Shown in pieces: positions 58,748 through 64,000 of a stretch of DNA of 64,000 nt. The stretch lies in assembly GCA_028753945.1 (NCBI GenBank), contig JAPNXP010000003.1, positions 1,674,001 through 1,738,000 on the forward strand. The letters are read 5' to 3'. The position numbers were made by a program, and so were the translations under genes. The notes under the pieces were generated by a model that worked only from the letters and a program-made list of their open reading frames with translations, was not told the origin of the DNA and searched no databases. The DNA is from Hexactinellida sp. DTS-2022. Lineage: Eukaryota > Porifera > Hexactinellida. How positions within the stretch are numbered: the first letter of the stretch is position 1; the number at the start of each line of letters is the position of its first letter.

Positions 58748-59236
58748 GATACTAGGAAATATTGAGGTTGGTCAGGTTAAAACCTGAACAACATTACTTT
58801 TCCAATGGAAGTGTATATATGTATCAGGGCTGTCAATTCTCTCCCCCGATTTTTTGCCCTTTTTCTCCCATTCTCTCGACCTCCCGCCAAACTTTGCAAA
58901 CTCCCGATTTTTGGAAATTGATTCTATATTTGATTTTATGATATAGTATAAGTCAAATAACGGGATTTTTTGATAAAATTAGTCAAGATAGGAGTACCAA
59001 GCTTTGTTCTACTCATATAGTACTTGCAAGTTAGATTATCTAGCTATTTCGTTTTGTTGTAATATTGCATACACTGGGTGAATACCAGATACGCGGGAAG
59101 AAATTTGATAGATAAAATGAGATAATAAGCGTTTCGTAATTGTAGATATCCAAACATACAAAATAATGATATTGTATCGTTCTATTCATTATTGATTCAA
59201 AAAATAGCATATATTTTGAGTCTCCAGCTTTTTCAT
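58748..59236. other. Stretch with a single hAT-like end
   Basis: CAGGGCTGTCAATTCTC at about 58828, followed by CTCCCGATTTTT-like repeats, looks like a hAT terminus. A decayed inverse (GTCGGGAGAATTGGG near 60130) may be its partner across the element at 59245-60027. Not certain. Confidence 0.4.
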
Positions 59237-59244
59237 CTTCGACC

Positions 59245-60027
59245 CAGTGGTGTATTAAGGTGGGGCGGTCGCCCGGGGCCCGAGCCTAAAGGGGGCCCAA
59301 TACAAAGCTGTAATATTTGTATTGAGAAAAGTGTTGCATTATAATGTTTGGCTGGAGTAGTGAAGCAATAACATGATATTGATAGTTTAATTGAGTTTGA
59401 ACAGTGAAGCAATAACAATGATACAATTAATAGACAGCACACCTTAAAAGTAACAAGCCTAGTCCTGATCTACTTTTTCATTGAATTTTTCGAGTCTAAA
59501 TATATTTTCCACTTCTAAGTAATGCATCCTATTCACAAGTCGGGGGCAACTAAAAGAAAAGAAAGTCACCTTCGCGAAGAACAACAAAACAAGAAACGTC
59601 TAAACTTCCTAAACTATACACATTCTCTAATTTAAAATCACAATCCCAAGAATTGTCAGCCGAAGGCTATGAGCTTTCTACTTCAACATCTTCCTTTGCA
59701 CCTCTTGGTAATTCATTTGTATATTATTCAAACGAATAGTTGCAGTATGGGACTCCAGTTTTATCGAGTCAGAGTATCAAGTTCCAGAGGTTGTAGAAGA
59801 GCAACACGCTTTTAACTCAGAAAGAAATACAACTTGAGAATAGCATTGGGTTGTGGGACAATATATCAGAAGACTTACGAAATCGTTGGATAGCAAAAGG
59901 TAGTGAAGATTGTAGAAACAACTGTAAGGACCCTGTAGTATTATATTCAGGGGCGTCCTCAAAGAAACTCCTAAAGGCCCGTGGTTGATGTCCGCCCGGG
60001 GCCCAATATACCCTTAATCCGTCTCTT
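59245..60027. mobile_element. hAT-type element (GTGTATTAAGG ends)
   Basis: 783 bp. Ends CAGTGGTGTATTAAGGTGG and the inverse of CCCTTAATCCGTCTC, with GGGGCCC-rich sub-terminal blocks on both sides (59275-59300; 59995-60005). Flanks CTTCGACC and CTTCGACA form a 7-of-8 TSD. No convincing frame. Confidence 0.72.
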
Positions 60028-60237
60028 CTTCGACATCCCGCTTATTGGTTTACAGATGATAAGAATATGACATTAAGATGATATGTTATTGGCTAACAAT
60101 AGTGAATCAAAACTGTGCCCGTATTCAATCTAAATGTAGTCGGGAGAATTGGGTGGAAATTGTCCTTCCTAGAGTTCAAATATTTTGAAAACTATTTAAA
60201 TACTTCAAAATGCCACACGATAAATTTATATGTGACA

Positions 60238-60819
60238 CTGAGTTGAGACGGAACCACAAGGAATCCCGGTTTAGATCGGATCGGAAAGGGAACGGCGGTC
60301 CAGGTTCGGTCCCAGTCCTAATTTTTTGCATCCGGTCCGGTCCGGTCCGATACGTGATTATTTACGGTCCAAATCGGTCCTGCATGTTTACTTTAGTTCA
60401 CATGTACGGTACAATGCATTCTGATCATGGAGTGAGCTTTGAGAATCTCAATCGTATTATGCACCCCAAATAAACATGTCAGCAAAGATAGCCAAATAAG
60501 TAAAGTATTTACTGTACAGTCAGGGTCCCTCATTATGAACAATCTCTTAGCAATATAAAGAAGTAACTGTTCCCAATAAATAATTCCCTACACATTTGTA
60601 ATAGATTATAATTGATAATAAAGTTTTAACTATATTTAACAATCGTATTACCTCAGATTTTTGAAGGGACCAATGGGACTCCTGGTCTGGAAAGGACGGG
60701 ACCGGCGATCCCAGGGTGGTCCCGGTCATAATTTTTAGCATATGGTCCGCTCGGGTCCTTCCTAACACACAGTCCCAGTTCTGTGCGGTCCTTAATAATC
60801 GCGGACTAATGCAACTCTA
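60238..60819. mobile_element. hAT-type MITE with GGTCCGGTCC interior
   Basis: 582 bp, 8-bp TSD ATGTGACA (60230-60237; 60820-60827). Ends CTGAGTTGAGACGG and, from the other side, TAGAGTTGCATTAGTCC. Both halves are rich in GGTCCGGTCC and GGGACC units in opposite senses. The middle includes a partial pogo-like MITE (from about 60516). Confidence 0.72.
60516..60650 (+). mobile_element. Partial pogo-like MITE
   Basis: CAGTCAGGGTCCCTCATTAT preceded by TA and followed by GAACAA matches the left end at 46303. The right end was not found. Confidence 0.45.
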
Positions 60820-60883
60820 ATGTGACACCATTTCTATTACTCATCGGTAAAAGGAAACCGAGTTACTAATTGTCAAGCAGTAG

Positions 60884-61029
60884 CAGTAGCGGCGCCACTG
60901 GTGGGGCACAGGTGGGCCACAACCTACCTCAGGTGGGGGAGACTAATATTAATTCCCCACCTGAGGTGCGGACGCTCAAATTGAGGTGGGGCACAGGCCC
61001 AATCTGGCCACACCCTCAGACCGCCCCTG
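60884..61029. mobile_element. 146-bp hAT-type MITE
   Basis: Ends CAGTAGCGGCGCCACTGG and, from the other side, CAGGGGCGGTCTGAGGG. Flanks AGCAGTAG and AGCAGTAA form a 7-of-8 TSD. Interior of GGTGGGGCACAGG and CCTCAGGTGGGG units. Confidence 0.7.
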
Positions 61030-61728
61030 AGCAGTAATAAATTAAGCTGCAATGTTGCGGCTCGTGATATGAAGCTAGTAGTGATTGAAATAGGATGAAA
61101 TTCTAGAGGGATTTAATTCCGGTATATAGGTCAGTCATTGTTCAAGTCATAGACTCCTTTAAATAAGGACTGTAGGCGCTCATTCTCGGGTCCTGGAACT
61201 TGGGTCCATTAGGTATTTCGTAATCGGTTAAAGTTAGACATATAAAATGTATTATTGTCGTATAGGAAGTCATAGTTAAGGAGTCCAACGGTCATATTGG
61301 ATTATCGAAAATATTTGTGGAATGTGAGTTATGCGGTTTTCACACCTTTTCATATATGGTAATATTGTTAAAATCTCGAGATCAGTTAGCTTTAGACATT
61401 TGAAATGTATTATTGTCGTATAGGAAGTCATATTTTGGGAGTACAACGGACATATTGGATTATCGAAAATATTTGTGGAATGTGAGTTATGCCGTTTTCA
61501 CACCTTTCCATATATGGTAATATTAATAAAACCACGACAACAGTTAAAGTTAGGCATATTTAAATATATTATTTGCGGATAGGTAGCATAATATGGTGAG
61601 CTATTTGTCGTGATAATTATTTGCTATACCTATAATGTATAAGTTACAAGTTTGGATTCGATTAGTATGATTGTTAGCATGGAGAAAGTATTATCAGTAC
61701 ATTGACTGTATCTAAAAAGTGTTCACAA

Positions 61729-62941
61729 TTAATAATTTTCTTCTTGTAACTTTTCCCTCCGTCGAAGACATCCAATCTGTTGCTCACGATCACTGAAGTG
61801 GTTAACTTGAGCTTTTAAGAGAGTATTAACTAATGAGCATAGAGCTACATTGTCTTCAGCAAGAGGATGATCAAAAAATGAAGGGACTTTAATTACATAT
61901 GTTCGACAACTATTTTTTTTTTCCAAGGGGTCTTGTGAGAAAACCGCAGGAAGAACATACTGAAAATTGTGGTAAGTCAATAGATAAGTGGCGGCTACAA
62001 TACTATATTTTGTTGTGATTTTAAAAGCATCGGCAGTGGATTGAGTAAGCTTTTTTTGTCGAAATCTTCCTCCTTCCCAATCGACAGGAATCTATAACGT
62101 CGCACATTGCTGATAGTTTGCTAAAGTTGTCACAATTCAACGTCCAAGGTGCACGATGTGGATCACGAAGATGTATTGTGCTAAACTTGTCTTTTACGTT
62201 CATGATTCTGAACCAGTTTGTTACCAATGTGAGAAAATTAATAGTTCCCTCCTGATAATCGATAGTACCCTTTAACAAATGATCATTGTTAGAAGTTTCA
62301 TAATTATTAACAATCGAGAGGATTTCTTCCATCTGAGACCATCTATGAAGGAGGCTATTCTTCTGTAGATTGAAAATTATCTTTGGGATTTCATAACCAT
62401 TCTTTTCTACCTTAGACAAATGAAGAAACCCAAAGCAAGACTCTACTTTCTTAAAGCAGAAATACTGAACCACTTTACTCCCTAATTCATCCACCATTAA
62501 AACTGTCAATTTTTCTCCGTGATTTCTAACGCTGAATGACGTGAATCGTATTTCAAATTATTCTGCAAAAGTGGTGAAATCTAAGATCTTATCACACTTG
62601 TCAATATACTCTCTCTGCAATTTATCCCTTACAACAGAAGTAGTCTTTCCTGTTGGCCTTGGATGTGTAATAGATTGCTTCTGACAAGACTTGGGCACAC
62701 CTTTAAAATATGTAGGAGGTCCAATCGGTCGCTTTCCTCCCCGTACAGTTACCCATTTACATTCAATGTGTGATGAACAGACAAATATCTCTTTTCGATC
62801 TTTAAGACTCCCAGGTTCATTAGGCATGGCCTCAATCCATCTTGTCCTTTCAACCCTATCTGTGGGAAAACTGACAACTTGACTATATGGTTCTCCATCA
62901 TAGTTACCACGACAGTTGAAAGCTGCACAACGTTTTAGCAT
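61729..62941 (-). pseudogene. P/THAP9-type transposase, N-terminal half
   Basis: 62941-62558: a THAP zinc finger at the very N-terminus. MLKRCAAFNC holds the first two Cys, followed by RTRWIEAMP, then VCSSHIECKW with the Cys-x2-His pair, and GPPTYFKGVP as the closing AVPTIF-like motif. 62509-62021: a P-transposase core segment with TINFLTLVTNWFRIMNVKDK and LRDPHRAPW. 61980-61729: a further 83-residue frame not confidently placed; TTTTCAG-like sequence precedes it and could be a splice acceptor. Separate frames may reflect small introns or frameshifts. Full-length relatives are much longer, and the C-terminal DPLE...DRGGL part is absent here (it occurs as a separate relic at 19882-20431), so this copy is probably internally deleted. 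Confidence 0.75.
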
Positions 62942-63096
62942 GATTACTGTGCTTGTGAGATCATATGCTAAATATTGTAAATACGAAATAAAATGTAAAA
63001 ACTAAGCATTATTATTCTTTACCATCAACATTTAGTTCCATAATACTTTCTCCATGCTAACAATCATCTAATCGAATCCAAACTTGTAACTTATAC

Positions 63097-63560
63097 ATAC
63101 TTGCCAACCTAAAGCAAGTATTTGGCGGGACGGAGGAATGAATTTTGGCGGGGCATAAGGAAGGTTGGCGGGACAAAGAACATTAGTACATAAATAAGTG
63201 AAAACACTATAAATACTACCTAAGGTTGGCTAAGTATTGGCTTTAAAATGAATAGCTATTAGATGTACGGATGTCCTAGTAATTGTAATAATTTGATTAT
63301 CTCAACGGAAGGAACCTTGCTCCAATTGCATAAAACGAGACGTCCCACTAAAAAACGGGACGCTAGTCAATTCTACAGATTTATTACCTAATTGGAAGAA
63401 GCAATGCTCAGATCTTTATATTTTATAGTTATTGTCACAAAAATGAAATACAGGGTACAGAAAGCGGGACAAACGTGTCTAAAAGCGGGACGCGGGACAA
63501 TTCACAAAATCTTTGCCAAAAAGCGTGACGTCCCACCAAAAGCGGGACGGTTGGCAGTAT
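63097..63560. mobile_element. 464-bp insertion in the right P arm
   Basis: Perfect 8-bp TSD ACTTATAC (63089-63096; 63561-63568). Ends ATACTTGCCAACC and, from the other side, ATACTGCCAACC. The empty site is seen in the left arm of the same transposon at about 61636-61652. Interior with GGCGGGACGG and AGCGGGAC units in both senses. hAT-like by TSD length, though the ends do not match YARNG. Confidence 0.85.
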
Positions 63561-64000
63561 ACTTATACATTATAGGTATAGCAAATAATTATCACGACAA
63601 ATAGCTCACCATATTATGCTACCTATCCGCAAATAATATATTTAAATATGCCTAACTTTAACTGTTGTCGTGGTTTTATTAATATTACCATATATGGAAA
63701 GGTGTGAAAACCGCATAACTCACATTCCACAAATATTTTCGATAATCCAATATGACCGTTGGACTCCTTAACTATGACTTCCTATACGACAATAATACAT
63801 TTTATATGTCTAACTTTAACCGATTACGAAATACCTAATGGACCCAAGTTCCAGGACCCGAGAATGAGCGCCTACAGTCCTTATTTAAAGGAGTCTATGG
63901 TTCAAGTAAACTATAATTAACATGGATGTAATTAAATACTCTTAGAAGTATATGACCTCATGTCTAGAGTCCCATATCATAATAAATAAAAGCAGATCAA

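Larger units (their letters stand above)
61148..63899 (-). mobile_element. P-superfamily transposon with THAP transposase
   Basis: 2752 bp, perfect 8-bp TSD GTTCAAGT (61140-61147; 63900-63907). Ends CATAGACTCCTTTAAATAAG on both sides. Long TIRs: left arm 61148-61697, right arm about 63041-63899 with a 464-bp foreign insert. The left arm is longer by one ~160-bp tandem duplication (units starting about 61226 and 61387). A minus-strand transposase gene with a THAP domain lies between the arms. The CA...TG termini and 8-bp TSD are as in P elements; the long TIRs are not like the 31-bp TIRs of the Drosophila element. Confidence 0.9.

Noticed and set aside
61876..61980. SQDPLEKKNS as the DPLE..FG motif of P transposases
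   Set aside because: The following residues do not match the FG..R..GG/SN block; probably a chance or badly decayed match, so the 61729-61980 frame was left unplaced.
1..64000. tRNA, rRNA or other conserved RNA genes
   Set aside because: None recognised by eye on either strand; a covariance-model scan was not possible.

Overview
The window is about 64 kb of AT-rich animal DNA with almost no recognisable host coding sequence. An invertebrate nuclear genome fits best: it carries hAT, P/THAP, Mutator-like (FLYWCH plus RING), Tc1/mariner-like, Helitron-like and Ty3/gypsy elements, a roughly 180-bp satellite, and splice-site-like exon edges. There are no bacterial operons, Shine-Dalgarno sites or phage genes. 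The species cannot be named from the sequence. The only possible host-gene trace is a short BRF1-like exon near 35.1 kb (low confidence). The only long intact reading frame is the 1442-codon gag-pol of a young LTR retrotransposon.

Layout. 1-18.4 kb: satellite DNA with a ~180-bp monomer, one orientation up to ~8.92 kb and the opposite one after it, interrupted at 15.3-16.8 kb by a hAT-type non-autonomous element with a perfect 8-bp target-site duplication (TSD). 18.4-20.7 kb: unassigned DNA plus a frameshifted C-terminal piece of a P/THAP9-type transposase. 20.7-24.4 kb: a second plus-then-minus satellite pair carrying a mariner-like element. 24.5-25.9 kb: a Helitron-like element holding a foldback. 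26.1-34.8 kb: a four-level nest. A decayed ZMYM-type hAT transposon contains a short hAT element, which contains another hAT element, which contains an intact Ty3/gypsy retrotransposon with two 177-bp LTRs that I read as identical.

36.9-42.2 kb: mariner-like and hAT insertions, then a ~3.1-kb inverted repeat with ~650-bp arms whose middle holds nested short elements. 43-47.3 kb: minisatellites, Helitron fragments and TIR elements. 47.3-49.3 kb: a decayed DDE_3 transposase gene split by a 1080-bp near-perfect palindrome. 51.8-54.4 kb: a hAT element built of GAGCGCGCTCC-like repeats and a Mutator-like element whose terminal inverted repeats are minisatellite arrays. 55-61 kb: Helitron-like, mariner-like and several hAT insertions, one enclosing a decayed ORF of a widespread uncharacterised invertebrate family. 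61.1-63.9 kb: a P-superfamily element with a THAP-domain transposase, long terminal inverted repeats, a perfect 8-bp TSD and a later 464-bp insertion in one arm.

How it fits together: this is a palimpsest of transposons in transposons. In many cases the target-site duplication, or an undamaged relative elsewhere in the window, shows the empty site directly, so a relative order of events can be read. Several hAT elements share one design: short hAT termini, 8-bp TSD, and an interior made of short-period repeats. All boundaries were read by eye; family assignments of short elements rest on TIR and TSD form only.
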